Source: DASXUG01 sp036504995 (GTDB lineage: Bacteria; Pseudomonadota; Gammaproteobacteria; Burkholderiales; Methylophilaceae). Taken from it: 64,000 nucleotides of DNA. Position 1 is the first letter of the stretch; each line of letters begins with the position of its first letter. Positions 1-8,926 of this stretch are shown here, piece by piece. The position numbers were made by a program, and so were the translations under genes. Where the stretch lies: the NCBI GenBank assembly GCA_036504995.1, contig DASXUG010000005.1:1-64000 (forward strand), read 5' to 3'. Below the pieces are notes generated by a model. It ran no database searches. It worked only from the letters and a program-made list of their open reading frames with translations, and was not told where the DNA came from.

Positions 1-130
1 CTTCGCCGCCAAATTTCTTGGTCAATACGGTCGTAATCGCTGCTGTTAATGTGGTCTTACCATGGTCAACGTGGCCAATTGTACCTACGTTTACGTGCGG
101 CTTCGTCCGTTCAAATTTACCTTTTGCCAT
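1..130 (-). CDS. tuf: Elongation factor Tu, N-terminal fragment (window edge)
   Basis: Only the first 43 codons are in the window; the gene continues beyond position 1. The translation begins MAKGKFERTKPHVNVGTIGH and holds the GTPase P-loop GHVDHGKT at residues 19-26, which is diagnostic of EF-Tu, the GTPase that brings aminoacyl-tRNA to the ribosome. A strong ribosome site (AAGGGAAG) precedes the ATG. Three tRNA genes lie just upstream on the same strand in the order Tyr-Gly-Thr-tuf, the layout known for tufB of other proteobacteria, so tuf is probably co-transcribed with them. Confidence 0.97.
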   Translation of the reverse strand, partial: MAKGKFERTKPHVNVGTIGHVDHGKTTLTAAITTVLTKKFGGE

Positions 131-223
131 AATATTCTTCCCTTTTAACCCAGTTAAACTTTAAGCTTCACAATTAAACCAACCTACAATCAAATGCACC
201 AGCACCTTGCGCATCAGCACTTT

Positions 224-298
<75 letters not shown>

Positions 299-379
299 GC
301 TTTAGATTCCCAAAATACTACATGCAAAACTTAGCAGATCAGCCACACTAGCCAACCACACTCATTCACAGACCAAAGC

Positions 380-455
380 TGGAGCGGGCGACGAGGTTCG
401 AACTCGCGACATCTTGCTTGGAAGGCAAGTGCTCTACCAACTGAGCTACACCCGC
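380..455 (-). tRNA. tRNA-Gly (anticodon TCC)
   Basis: Minus-strand cloverleaf with acceptor arms GCGGGTG/CGCCCGC, anticodon stem CTTGC/GCAAG around CTTCCAA (anticodon TCC), T-loop GTTCGAAC, and encoded CCA. It is the middle gene of the Tyr-Gly-Thr-tuf transcript. Confidence 0.96.
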
Positions 456-507
456 GTACCCGCCAGATTGCTGGCCCATAAACTTCAATTTAAAACCACT
501 CGAATAA

Positions 508-594
<87 letters not shown>

Positions 595-608
595 AAACCG
601 AACCCAAG

Positions 609-637
609 ATTATGCTCATATTTTGACCTGCTGTCAA
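609..637 (-). promoter_or_regulatory. Sigma-70 promoter of the tRNA-Tyr/Gly/Thr-tuf operon
   Basis: On the minus strand a perfect -35 TTGACA (632-637) is followed after exactly 17 bases by CATAAT (609-614), then a G-rich discriminator and tRNA-Tyr. The -35 lies inside an inverted repeat TTTGAC-N5-GTCAAA (622-638), whose arms recur at the hps promoter. Confidence 0.8.
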
Positions 638-638
638 A
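622..638. repeat. Inverted repeat TTTGAC-N5-GTCAAA overlapping the -35 box
   Basis: Two perfect 6-bp half-sites separated by five bases cover the -35 hexamer and the start of the spacer of the tRNA-tuf promoter. The same half-sites and spacing occur at 21202-21218 in the hps promoter. It could be an operator. It could also be partly coincidental, because one half-site is the -35 box itself. Confidence 0.4.
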
Positions 639-705
639 CGTATTATGCAATATTTTTGTAGCCCCAATGTTTCATCGAATATTTCAACTGGAGTTACAGT
701 GCTCG

Positions 706-1893
706 CTAAAAGCGTGGCACATGCTCGGGATAGGCTTTTGCATAAATCGCCAAATCGTCATCTAGCGTATGCCAATTCACTGTTTTCGCAACTGCCGCAT
801 AGACCCAGTGCACCACTGGATTTTGGTGTCGACAATAATTAGTGAGCGCAACCATGTCATTGCCCAACTCAATTTTGGGCGCATACCCTGTTTGTCCACT
901 TTGAATGGCTTTTGCGCCCACACTATATGACCACGCTACCGCAGCCTCCCAAAGACGGAAATACAAGAACCACTCTTTTGGTTGCTGATAGTCTATGCCA
1001 ATAAATTTGTTAATTACGTGCTCGCCCAATTTAAAGCACAGCATAAATGAAACGATTTTTTGAGTATTTCTCTCCCGCAATACGACATAGTACGCATGCT
1101 CATATTGCGTAATTAAATCAAAAAACGCACGATTCAGGCGCTCGAATTTAGTGTCGCCTTTTTCATATGTTTGCCAAAACAAGGCAAATATTTCGTCCAT
1201 TATCGCCGCACTCGGCCGCTGCATGATCTCTACATCAATTGGGGCCACCATTGCCTGCTTAAGCTTTTTTTTCAACTTGTTGCGACGCGAAGCTTTGAGT
1301 GATCCAAGATACCCATCTGAGTCTTTTCCTGCCAACTTAACTTCAGTCCCAGGAAAACTTACCAGCCGGAACAAACCAGCTTTGGGCAACAACTCCGCAA
1401 ACGCTTGCTGATGTTGATTGCTAAAGTCTTTCCACACACGCATCGGCGCCTTAATTTGACTGGCGTAGGCTTGCATCGCCTGATTGACTACGCCCAAAAC
1501 GGAGGCTGCGTCAACGCCATCCAACATCCCCACGCGCCCTTCATCACCACACGGCGAACCAATAAACAATGTGCGCTGATAAAGCAACGAAGGCATGACT
1601 TTGCCCAGCAGTTGCACGATAGGCAACAGGGCAGGCGGCACAACCAGGCTGATTGGCACATTCATCACAAAAGCTGGCGCAATAGCGATTGGCGTATCTT
1701 GCATACCACCCTGACCTTGTGCATAGACAACACTATATACAAAGCTAAACTGATCTTGTAAGCCCGCTTGCTCTAACGCCAAATACCACCAGCGCCCTTC
1801 AAACGGTGCAGCAAAACAACTCGCCCACAACGCATCAGAAATTTTGGTCGCTGAATCAACCCACTCAACACGCAACATATTGCTTGTATTCAT
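706..1893 (-). CDS. FemAB/GNAT-fold acyltransferase-like protein
   Basis: A 395-residue soluble protein without signal peptide. It resembles the FemAB-like or CelD-type family, with two tandem GNAT-like folds that transfer an amino-acyl or acyl group. A basic ASRRNKLKKKLK stretch lies mid-protein, and segments typical of the second fold follow (FMLCFKLGEHVINKFIGID, then GYAPKIELGND). The substrate cannot be read from the sequence. It is the last gene of a minus-strand operon with a DegT-type aminotransferase 20 bases upstream and two EmrE-like membrane proteins before that, so acylation of an amino group made by the aminotransferase is a reasonable inference. Confidence 0.6.
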   Translation of the reverse strand: MNTSNMLRVEWVDSATKISDALWASCFAAPFEGRWWYLALEQAGLQDQFSFVYSVVYAQGQGGMQDTPIAIAPAFVMNVPISLVVPPALLPIVQLLGKVMPSLLYQRTLFIGSPCGDEGRVGMLDGVDAASVLGVVNQAMQAYASQIKAPMRVWKDFSNQHQQAFAELLPKAGLFRLVSFPGTEVKLAGKDSDGYLGSLKASRRNKLKKKLKQAMVAPIDVEIMQRPSAAIMDEIFALFWQTYEKGDTKFERLNRAFFDLITQYEHAYYVVLRERNTQKIVSFMLCFKLGEHVINKFIGIDYQQPKEWFLYFRLWEAAVAWSYSVGAKAIQSGQTGYAPKIELGNDMVALTNYCRHQNPVVHWVYAAVAKTVNWHTLDDDLAIYAKAYPEHVPRF

Positions 1894-1913
1894 TATTTAA
1901 TCTTTTAGTTTAA

Positions 1914-3125
1914 TTATTTGTGTTGGCAATACGCACGAATGGTTGCGCACACCCGATCAAAAGCACCATCATTCAACCATTGGCTATTACTGATGATCAT
2001 GCTGCGAGCAGCAAAGTCTTGCGCGTTAGGCGTATGAGCAGACTCCACATAGTTGGAAAGATAGTCATAATGACCCAGAGCATGGATAAACAAACGCCCC
2101 ACCCCTAGACGCTGTTGCCAAATCTCAGCCAACACCTGATTGCGCACCGTCTCGCTAGGCAACAGCACAATAATAAAAGGCCAAACACCTTGTGCATCAC
2201 CTTTATCCGCAATCACTTGTACGCCAGCAATCTGCTCCAGTTGCGCCACCCGCCGCAAAGCCTGCTCACGAGTGCGCTTAAAATATGGCTGCAAGCGCGT
2301 AAGCGCCTTAGCACCAACCTGTTTACGCCAGCCACCTACGCGATGAAGTGGAAATTCTAAACTACAATAATCCCCCACCGCCTCCAGCAAATCACCCTGT
2401 TTGAGCGCCTTTCTAAGTGGCGCTCCAAACACTATCGCCAAAGTAAGTGGCTGATATAAACAAGCATAACCAATCAACTCAAGCACGCGCTTTAACTCAT
2501 GCAAGCAATTATGCGACGTCACTTGCTGACTGGTTTCCTTGAGCGCTTGTCGCATCTGCGGGTCACGCGCAACCAGCACCCCGCCTGCGAATATAGTTAA
2601 CCCCTTACCCACGCCTAAACTATAAAAACCAATATCACCGAAAGTCCCCACAGGCTGACCATGTAAAGTTGCCCCCAAAGATTGTGCAGCATCCTCTACC
2701 ACATAAGCGCCATACCGCTTGGCCACGTCTAGCACAGGTTGCATATCTGCCACGCGCCCTGCCAAATGGGTTGGAACAATTGCCAATGTATCCTGATTAC
2801 ATACTAGGTTTAGCGCATGAATGTCGAGTTCAAAATGATTGGCTGCGGTATCGCATAGCACTGGCTTCAAGCCACAATGCACCACAGCCACCAACACCCA
2901 AGGACAAGTATAGGCAGTAATCACTACGCTTTGGCGGTCACTCATTTTTTTTAAAGCAAGCAAGGCAACCACCAATGCCACGGTACCTGAGCACTCCACC
3001 TGCACCCAAGGCACACCAAGCATACGCGCCAACTCAGCTTCAAGGCTTGCAGCAGTGGGCAGAAAATCACTCCATTTAAGCGGCAAACCTGCTGTGGGCG
3101 GCGGTTCTTTTAGTCTATCGAACAT
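1914..3125 (-). CDS. DegT/DnrJ/EryC1/StrS-family PLP-dependent aminotransferase
   Basis: About 403 residues of fold-type I PLP enzyme. ECSGTVALVVALLAL near the N-terminus is the phosphate-binding segment, VVEDAAQSLGA carries the cofactor-binding Asp, and SLGVGKGLTIFAGG provides the Schiff-base lysine. Family members (for example ArnB and PglE) usually aminate keto-sugars bound to nucleotides. I start at the ATG at 3125 (MFDRLKEPPP...); a TTG 18 bases upstream is also possible and neither has a clear ribosome site. The neighbours are an acyltransferase-like gene downstream and EmrE-like transporters upstream. The true amino acceptor is unknown. Confidence 0.75.
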   Translation of the reverse strand: MFDRLKEPPPTAGLPLKWSDFLPTAASLEAELARMLGVPWVQVECSGTVALVVALLALKKMSDRQSVVITAYTCPWVLVAVVHCGLKPVLCDTAANHFELDIHALNLVCNQDTLAIVPTHLAGRVADMQPVLDVAKRYGAYVVEDAAQSLGATLHGQPVGTFGDIGFYSLGVGKGLTIFAGGVLVARDPQMRQALKETSQQVTSHNCLHELKRVLELIGYACLYQPLTLAIVFGAPLRKALKQGDLLEAVGDYCSLEFPLHRVGGWRKQVGAKALTRLQPYFKRTREQALRRVAQLEQIAGVQVIADKGDAQGVWPFIIVLLPSETVRNQVLAEIWQQRLGVGRLFIHALGHYDYLSNYVESAHTPNAQDFAARSMIISNSQWLNDGAFDRVCATIRAYCQHK

Positions 3126-3202
3126 AGACCGACATTCTATCAAACTTATATGAATTAGCGCTCAATGCTTAACTGATGAAATATTGAGGCAAGATTTAGT
3201 CA

Positions 3203-3595
3203 TCACTCTTGCGTCTTTTTAGACTCACTCAAACTTAAGAAAACAATGCCCAACACGATACACAATGCGCCCACAATTTGCATGGGTTTTAATTGCTCAC
3301 CAAAAAATAAGGTCGATAGCAAAAGCACAAATACAATCTCTAGATGCGATGCAGCAAAGGCAGGACCAACAGGCGCATGCTTAAGCAAGGTCATCCAAGC
3401 TACAAATGCGCCCAAATAGCCCAATACTGCACCATAGATCCATATACCACTAAACACCTGAATAAACCAATCCAACTGCAATGAAAACGCGCCCACATGG
3501 GATGAAGCAAGCTTAAACGAAACCTGCGTCAGCGTATCAAATAGCATCAGCGCACCAAAACCAATAATATAGAAGTAGGTTTTATTCATGCGCAC
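3203..3595 (-). CDS. Small EmrE/ArnF-like DMT-superfamily membrane protein (second subunit)
   Basis: 130 residues with four predicted membrane helices and a short basic C-terminus (SESKKTQE). It belongs to the drug/metabolite transporter superfamily with the SMR-like half-transporter topology, as in ArnE/ArnF, which flip an aminosugar-lipid in Gram-negative bacteria. It overlaps the preceding gene by 10 bases, which suggests translational coupling and a heterodimer. The Glu of classical EmrE helix 1 is not obvious, so a multidrug role is less likely than a lipid or metabolite flippase. The substrate is unknown. Confidence 0.6.
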   Translation of the reverse strand: MRMNKTYFYIIGFGALMLFDTLTQVSFKLASSHVGAFSLQLDWFIQVFSGIWIYGAVLGYLGAFVAWMTLLKHAPVGPAFAASHLEIVFVLLLSTLFFGEQLKPMQIVGALCIVLGIVFLSLSESKKTQE

Positions 3596-3948
3596 ACGCC
3601 CACTAAAACCACACCCAAAGTAATCAGCAGGATTCCAATAATACGCATACGATCTAGCCGCTCTTTAAAAATCAGCCGGCCCGCGACCACGATAGAAACC
3701 ATATTAATCGCACCAAGCAGCACCCCTTGTGACAATGAAAGCACCGATAAAAATGCGAGCCAGACCACGAACTCAAGGCAAAAACAAACAATGCCTACCC
3801 AAAGCGGAATATTGGAAAGCATCGCCTTCCAGCGTTGCCACTCATTGGCTGACGTATCTTCAGCTGTCGCCGCAAACTTGAGCGCCACATGTCCAACCGT
3901 ATCGCATACCACATTGATAATCCAGATAAATACCGCGAGAGATGACAA
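3586..3948 (-). CDS. Small EmrE/ArnE-like DMT-superfamily membrane protein (first subunit)
   Basis: 120 residues with four hydrophobic helices, including a first helix SSLAVFIWIINVVCDTVGHV and the closing segment GILLITLGVVLVGV. It is the first gene of the operon and starts at a TTG preceded by AGGCGGA. A promoter (TTGGTC-N16-TAAAAT) lies at 3980-4007. Together with the overlapping next gene it probably forms an antiparallel or heterodimeric half-transporter pair. The operon context (aminotransferase, acyltransferase) points to export of a modified lipid-linked sugar or amino lipid. Confidence 0.6.
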   Translation of the reverse strand: MSSLAVFIWIINVVCDTVGHVALKFAATAEDTSANEWQRWKAMLSNIPLWVGIVCFCLEFVVWLAFLSVLSLSQGVLLGAINMVSIVVAGRLIFKERLDRMRIIGILLITLGVVLVGVCA

Positions 3949-3979
3949 TTATTCCGCCTAACTTTTCTATTATGGGCGA

Positions 3980-4007
3980 ATTTTAGCATATTCCTTAACG
4001 TGACCAA
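3980..4007 (-). promoter_or_regulatory. Predicted promoter of the DMT-aminotransferase-FemAB operon
   Basis: Minus strand TTGGTC (4002-4007), 16 bases, TAAAAT (3980-3985). The first codon of the operon (TTG at 3948) follows about 25 bases beyond the expected start site. Confidence 0.5.
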
Positions 4008-4119
4008 GGCATGCAGACCACAACAGCGTTGCAACTAGCCGCGCCAAGCAGCACATCCAAACTAGCTATCTAATCAATCAACATAGATACCAATGTCAAC
4101 CATAAACAAAATCTAGCGT

Positions 4120-4125
4120 TATAAT
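4120..4125 (+). promoter_or_regulatory. Candidate -10 box for the response-regulator operon; rest of the 3949-4278 gap
   Basis: A perfect TATAAT lies 153 bases before the regulator ATG, but I find no convincing -35 at normal spacing. Apart from this and the divergent promoter at 3980-4007, the 330-base gap holds no reading frame, tRNA or strong hairpin that I can support. Confidence 0.35.
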
Positions 4126-4278
4126 GTAGAATTTAAAGGGTACCAAAATTTCTCACTAAAAATATTTAGACATATTTTACTGTCAGCAGCCAAGCAACGA
4201 ATAAGGCTGAAAATCTTCCAATTTCAATGATTGGTTGCAATGTAGAGCAAATAACAACTGATTTTTTTAAGGTGCAAG

Positions 4279-4959
4279 ATGAAAGTTATTTTTTTAGAGG
4301 ACAATTTAGATTTTGCAAAAACGGTCATTAGCGATTTGCAAAATGCTGGACATGAGGTAAATCACACGGCATCTGGAAAATCGTGCCTTAAAGCCATGAG
4401 TGAAAATCAATATGATCTTGCGCTGTTCGACTGGGAGATCCCTGACATCAGTGGTGAAGAAGTATTTGCCAGCATCAAGATCTCTGGCAGCTTTCCCCCA
4501 GTTATATTTTTAACAGCCAGAGACTCTGAAGAGGATGTGGTCTCAATTATAGAGTCTGGTGCAGATGACTATATTGTTAAACCCCACAGCCCCAAAGTGC
4601 TAATCGCCAGAATAAACGCAGCATATCGCCGTGCGAACCCCGAAGCAACACAACAAAAAATCGTTAACTTCGGCAACGTGACAGTAGATAATGCCAAAAG
4701 ACAGTTTATGGTTGATGACGCCCCCGTTAAATTAACCGAAAAAGAAATTAGTCTAGCCCTATACTTTTTTAGCCAAATTGGTGTATTACTTTCCAAAGCC
4801 CATATAACAAAAGTCGTATGGGGAACGGCTTCAGACATTGATACGCGAACCATTGATGTACATGTGAGCCACTTACGTACCAAATTAAAACTATTGCCAC
4901 AGTTTGGATGGCGTTTAGTTTCCGTTTATAATCAAGGGTATCGACTAGAAAGATTGTAG
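4279..4959 (+). CDS. OmpR/PhoB-family response regulator
   Basis: 226 residues: an N-terminal receiver domain (about 1-118) and a C-terminal winged-helix DNA-binding domain (about 128-224). The acidic pair E7/D8, phospho-acceptor D51 (LFDWEIP), T79 and K101 are all in place, so the receiver should be phosphorylatable. Start: ATG with AAGGTG upstream. It is followed 24 bases later by a LysM-FecR periplasmic protein and then a CHASE2 histidine kinase, its likely partner. The target promoters are unknown; autoregulation is plausible. Confidence 0.9.
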   Translation: MKVIFLEDNLDFAKTVISDLQNAGHEVNHTASGKSCLKAMSENQYDLALFDWEIPDISGEEVFASIKISGSFPPVIFLTARDSEEDVVSIIESGADDYIVKPHSPKVLIARINAAYRRANPEATQQKIVNFGNVTVDNAKRQFMVDDAPVKLTEKEISLALYFFSQIGVLLSKAHITKVVWGTASDIDTRTIDVHVSHLRTKLKLLPQFGWRLVSVYNQGYRLERL

Positions 4960-4983
4960 CCATCCGCTACGCTAGGTAATTAT

Positions 4984-6615
4984 ATGACACTCAAACCTAA
5001 CAATCCTGGCTCTAAAATAAAATTAAGCACTGCTGTGCTCGCGCTCAGTATTTCTAATACTTTATTTATCCCTACATTAGCTGCTGCCGAGCAAACAGTG
5101 GGTTGGCGCTACACTGTTCGCCCTGGCGACATGCTGATAAAGCTTGGGAAAACACACTTAGTCAATCCGAATGATTGGAAACAAGTTCAAAAAATTAATC
5201 ACATTAATGACCCTTACAAAATACCTGTAGGTACGGTGCTAAGTATTCCTTTAGCGCTGGTTAAACAATACCCAGCTTCGGCTGAAGTAATATTCGTTTC
5301 TGGCGATGCTCGCTTGCAGTCTGAGTCTGCCCTAGAACCAATCAAAGTGGGTCAAAAACTTGGTGTAGGTGCAAGATTATTCACAAAGGATTACTCAAAA
5401 CTTATCATTAGGTTTGCCGACGGTACCGAAACAACCATGGGCTCGAACTCCGAGCTGAGTTTAAATACCATGAGTGTTTATAGTGGTGGCGTTATGGCAG
5501 ATACCCAACTCAAGTTACAGCAAGGCCAGCTAAAAACGCGTGCCAATCCGACCCACACTTTGGGAAATCGCATGGAAATTGTGACCCCTAGCGCAATTGC
5601 AGCAGTACGCGGCACAGAGTTTCGCGTGAGCGCAGATGAAAAGTCAACCAAACAAGAAACTTTAGAAGGTGCAGTTAAATTCTCAGCTGCGCATGAAAGT
5701 GTTGTGGTCAATAAAGGCTACGGTAGTTTGGCTGAGGCTGGCAAACCACCAACAGCACCAGTCGCTCTATTGGCCGCAGTCAATACCAAAAATATTAGCA
5801 GCCAATATTATGAACTACCCCTTAAATTTGACTTGCCTCCAATCGAAGCAGCTGTTTCATACGTTGGCCAAATTTACACGGATACCAAATTTAATCAAAT
5901 AGTCGCAGAAACTGAGCAGCAAACTAGCTCATTGTCTTTTGCTGACTTACCCGATGGTCATTACTTCTTAATGGTTCGCGCCAAAGATAAAAATGGTATT
6001 GCAGGTTATGATGCCGTGCATGCATTCACTTTAAGCGCCCGCCCATTCGGGCCTGAAAGCCTATATCCAGAGCCCAATCTTAGGCTAAAAAATGAGCCTC
6101 CTGAATTAAAATGGGCACCTGCCGCGGATGCGCAAGCATATCTACTCCAGGTTGCAACTGATAGAGCGTTTAACCACCTTACTATTGATAAACGCATCAG
6201 GGAAACTTCATATAAATTCGCCAGCAATCTCCCATCAGGTGAGTACTTCTGGCGACTTGCCACCATCATAAAATCGCCCGATGGGGAGGAAATGCAAGGA
6301 CCCGCCCTCAAGGTTAACCACTTTACTTACAAAGCTCCCCCTGCAGTACCAGACCTCAGCCAACTAACAGTCAAGGTATTGCAAAATAAAGTCTATGTGA
6401 GCACCTTGCCGCCCGCCGAGGGCACCAGTTACTCAGTGCAATTAGATAATTTACGTAACCACCAAATCAAGGTTTGGGCGGGCGAAAATCTTAATCAAAA
6501 CTTTAGCTTTTGGCTTAGAGAGTACGGCAAGCAAACATTACATTTTAGGCAAACTGATAGTGAAGGCGATAAAAGTCCTGAAGTCATTTACGAGTTTGAT
6601 GCTTACCCACAATAG
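4984..6615 (+). CDS. Periplasmic LysM-FecR domain protein
   Basis: 543 residues. A signal peptide (hydrophobic 14-35, likely cut after LAAA) precedes a LysM peptidoglycan-binding domain (about 42-88, YTVRPGDMLIKLGKT), then a FecR-type domain (about 110-215, with TPSAIAAVRGTEFRV), then beta-rich Ig/FN3-like repeats to the end. FecR domains in TonB/sigma systems relay envelope signals; here the partners are a response regulator and a CHASE2 kinase, so it probably senses or tethers at the cell wall. Its stop codon TAG shares its final G with the GTG start of the kinase, which implies tight translational coupling. Confidence 0.85.
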   Translation: MTLKPNNPGSKIKLSTAVLALSISNTLFIPTLAAAEQTVGWRYTVRPGDMLIKLGKTHLVNPNDWKQVQKINHINDPYKIPVGTVLSIPLALVKQYPASAEVIFVSGDARLQSESALEPIKVGQKLGVGARLFTKDYSKLIIRFADGTETTMGSNSELSLNTMSVYSGGVMADTQLKLQQGQLKTRANPTHTLGNRMEIVTPSAIAAVRGTEFRVSADEKSTKQETLEGAVKFSAAHESVVVNKGYGSLAEAGKPPTAPVALLAAVNTKNISSQYYELPLKFDLPPIEAAVSYVGQIYTDTKFNQIVAETEQQTSSLSFADLPDGHYFLMVRAKDKNGIAGYDAVHAFTLSARPFGPESLYPEPNLRLKNEPPELKWAPAADAQAYLLQVATDRAFNHLTIDKRIRETSYKFASNLPSGEYFWRLATIIKSPDGEEMQGPALKVNHFTYKAPPAVPDLSQLTVKVLQNKVYVSTLPPAEGTSYSVQLDNLRNHQIKVWAGENLNQNFSFWLREYGKQTLHFRQTDSEGDKSPEVIYEFDAYPQ

Positions 6616-8573
6616 TGTTTGGTTCTCTATTTAAAAAGCTATCAAACAATGATTTAGCCTCAACGGCTTTAATCCTTTTGGCGCTTGCGTGGCTTATTCA
6701 AACCACACACATTTTTAATCGCTTAGATAATTTGGTGTTTGATCTTGGGCAAAAGCTAATCACCTCACCAGTTCCAGACGACATTATTATCGTAGCTATA
6801 GACGAATACAGCTTGTCTGAACTGGGCCGCTGGCCCTGGCCTCGAGAAATCCACGCCAATCTTATTAATCGTCTCATTACAGAAAAACCTACCGCTATTG
6901 GCTTTGATGTTATTTTCTCAGAACCAGATCACCGCAATCCTGCATCCGATTTAAATCTGGCAACTGCTATTAAGCATGCGGGCAATGTGGTCTTGCCAAT
7001 GCTATTAGAATCCACTCGAAATAATGGCCAAATTATAGAAACTTTGCCACTGCCCATATTGGTAGACCATGCTGCAGATATCGGGCGAGTGCATGCCGCA
7101 TTAGACGAAGATAGTATAGTAAGAAGCGTATATCTGCATGAGGGCTTAAATTCACCCGCGTGGCAGTTGTTTGCTCAAGCAGTCATTAATACTGCTGAAA
7201 AGCTGCCCAGCAAGAATCATTTTGAGCCAGCCAGTCTGTCCACTCAGCTATTTACAATACATAGGACTGATCAAAGAAAAATTAATTTTCTTGGCCCCGC
7301 AGGCTACTTTCCGAGAATCTCTTATGCGCAAGTGATAAAGGGTGAGTTCCCCAAGGGGCTATTCAACCATAAAATTGTATTAGTGGGTGCCACTGCGCTA
7401 GGCATGAATGATTTGCTGACGACCCCAGTCTCTGGCTTAGGCCAGCCGATGCCGGGGATAGAGTTTCACGCCAATGTGTTAGCTGGCATTAGACAAAATA
7501 ATCTGATTCAGGATGCCCCATTCAGCTTAAGCATCTTACTTGCTTGCATACTAGCCCTATTCCCACTTATCTGGCTACCTAAACACTCGGCATTAGTAGG
7601 CCTGGTCAGCACCCTGTGCTTTATGGTGCTTATCGCAGTAATGGCTGGGATATTGCCTAAACTATGGGCGATTTGGATTCCACCCTCAGCCGCATTGGTG
7701 CCATTGTTGTTGGCTTATCCGATATGGAGCTGGCGCAAACTAGAATCTGCACAAAAATTTTTCAATGAAGAACTAGATCGTCTAAAACAAAACTTAATTG
7801 CTTTACCAGCTGAAAACGCCGAAGCAAACGCATTACCTTACGACCAATTTGATGCTCGCATTTCGCAATTAAGACACGCCTCTGAGCAACTAAGATTTCT
7901 GCAAAATCAAAGAAAAGAAACTTTAGAGTTCATTTCACACGACATTAGAGCGCCAATTGCAGCAGCGTTGAATGAAATTGAAAAACACACGGTGGTAGAT
8001 GAGAAATTGCATAGGCCACTATTTCGCGCGCTCGCATTATCTGACGAGTTTTTACATACTTCACGCGCCGAAATGGTAGAAACCACAAGTTTTAGCGAAA
8101 TTGATTACACAGGTTTAGTTCATCAAGCGATTGATGATGCTTATGACGCTGCAACGCAAAAAAACATACCTTTGCAAACAAATATCACTGATCAAATGGT
8201 ATGGGTTAACGGTAGTTTTGGCCTACTACATCGCGCTATCCTCAACCTGATATTGAACGCCGTGAAATATGCTGATAACAATACAAAAGTTCTAGTCACT
8301 CTAGCGTTAAATACTTATAACACACAAGCCATACTCTCTATCACCAATCATGGTATTGGTATTCCGCTGGACCAACATACGCATTTATTTAAAAGATTTT
8401 CACGGATAAAAGAGCATGAAGCAATTGTCAGCGGTTCTGGATTAGGCCTGTATTTCGTGAAAACGGTTGCGGATAAGCATCAAGGCACCATTCAAGTAAT
8501 CAGTGACACTAATCAACCCACGACTTTTATCCTCACATTACCTATCTCCAGTTCACTTTTAGCAAGCGACTAG
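6615..8573 (+). CDS. CHASE2-domain sensor histidine kinase
   Basis: 652 residues starting at GTG. An N-terminal membrane helix (about 16-33) is followed by a large periplasmic CHASE2 domain (DDIIIVAIDEYSLSELGRWP through about residue 290), then three closely spaced membrane helices (about 300-375), a short coiled segment, a HisKA box with H442 (EFISHDIRAPIAAAL) and an HATPase domain (N box LNLILNAVKYADN, G box GSGLGLYFVKT). It is the sensor for the OmpR-type regulator encoded two genes upstream. The LysM-FecR protein between them is a candidate accessory ligand-binding subunit. The signal is unknown. Confidence 0.9.
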   Translation: MFGSLFKKLSNNDLASTALILLALAWLIQTTHIFNRLDNLVFDLGQKLITSPVPDDIIIVAIDEYSLSELGRWPWPREIHANLINRLITEKPTAIGFDVIFSEPDHRNPASDLNLATAIKHAGNVVLPMLLESTRNNGQIIETLPLPILVDHAADIGRVHAALDEDSIVRSVYLHEGLNSPAWQLFAQAVINTAEKLPSKNHFEPASLSTQLFTIHRTDQRKINFLGPAGYFPRISYAQVIKGEFPKGLFNHKIVLVGATALGMNDLLTTPVSGLGQPMPGIEFHANVLAGIRQNNLIQDAPFSLSILLACILALFPLIWLPKHSALVGLVSTLCFMVLIAVMAGILPKLWAIWIPPSAALVPLLLAYPIWSWRKLESAQKFFNEELDRLKQNLIALPAENAEANALPYDQFDARISQLRHASEQLRFLQNQRKETLEFISHDIRAPIAAALNEIEKHTVVDEKLHRPLFRALALSDEFLHTSRAEMVETTSFSEIDYTGLVHQAIDDAYDAATQKNIPLQTNITDQMVWVNGSFGLLHRAILNLILNAVKYADNNTKVLVTLALNTYNTQAILSITNHGIGIPLDQHTHLFKRFSRIKEHEAIVSGSGLGLYFVKTVADKHQGTIQVISDTNQPTTFILTLPISSSLLASD

Positions 8574-8729
8574 TACGCAATTAACACTTTGTGTAAAAGC
8601 TCCGTATTTGGAAACAACAGCGCTATACGGTTAAATTGGCATTGGGAATGTAGTGCACTACTTATAATTCGCTTAAAACACACAAACTATTATGCAATTG
8701 ATGGGCTTTATTAATTAAAACTTAGGAGA

Positions 8730-8805
8730 TGGTGCCGGATAACGGAATCGAACTGTTGACCTTCGCATTACAAGTGCGCTGCTCTACCAACTGAGCTAAT
8801 CCGGC
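8730..8805 (-). tRNA. tRNA-Thr (anticodon TGT)
   Basis: Minus-strand cloverleaf with acceptor arms GCCGGAT/ATCCGGC, D-arm TAGCTCAGTTGGTAGAGC, anticodon loop CTTGTAA (anticodon TGT), T-loop GTTCGATTC and encoded CCA. It is a lone tRNA gene between the signalling operon and sspB, in a 350-base gap otherwise without genes. Confidence 0.96.
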
Positions 8806-8926
8806 ATTTCTTGAAAACTTCTATTACATTTACTGCTACTTGCAAAGACCGCCATTATAATGGCATTAGCTTAAAATGAAAACCACTTAACGTCATTTTA
8901 TTTTAGCCGTTAGCAAAAAAATCGAG

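Noticed and set aside
3949..4278. Small gene in the largest gap
   Set aside because: Frames there are short, lack ribosome sites and run antisense into the neighbouring operon; only promoter elements are supported.
8650..8661. Perfect palindrome GTAGTGCACTAC after the CHASE2 kinase gene
   Set aside because: It has no loop or T-run, so it is not a terminator, and no promoter is near enough to call it an operator.
8851..8864. Palindrome GCCATTATAATGGC upstream of tRNA-Thr(TGT), containing TATAAT
   Set aside because: No -35 at usable spacing and too far from the tRNA 5' end; treated as chance.
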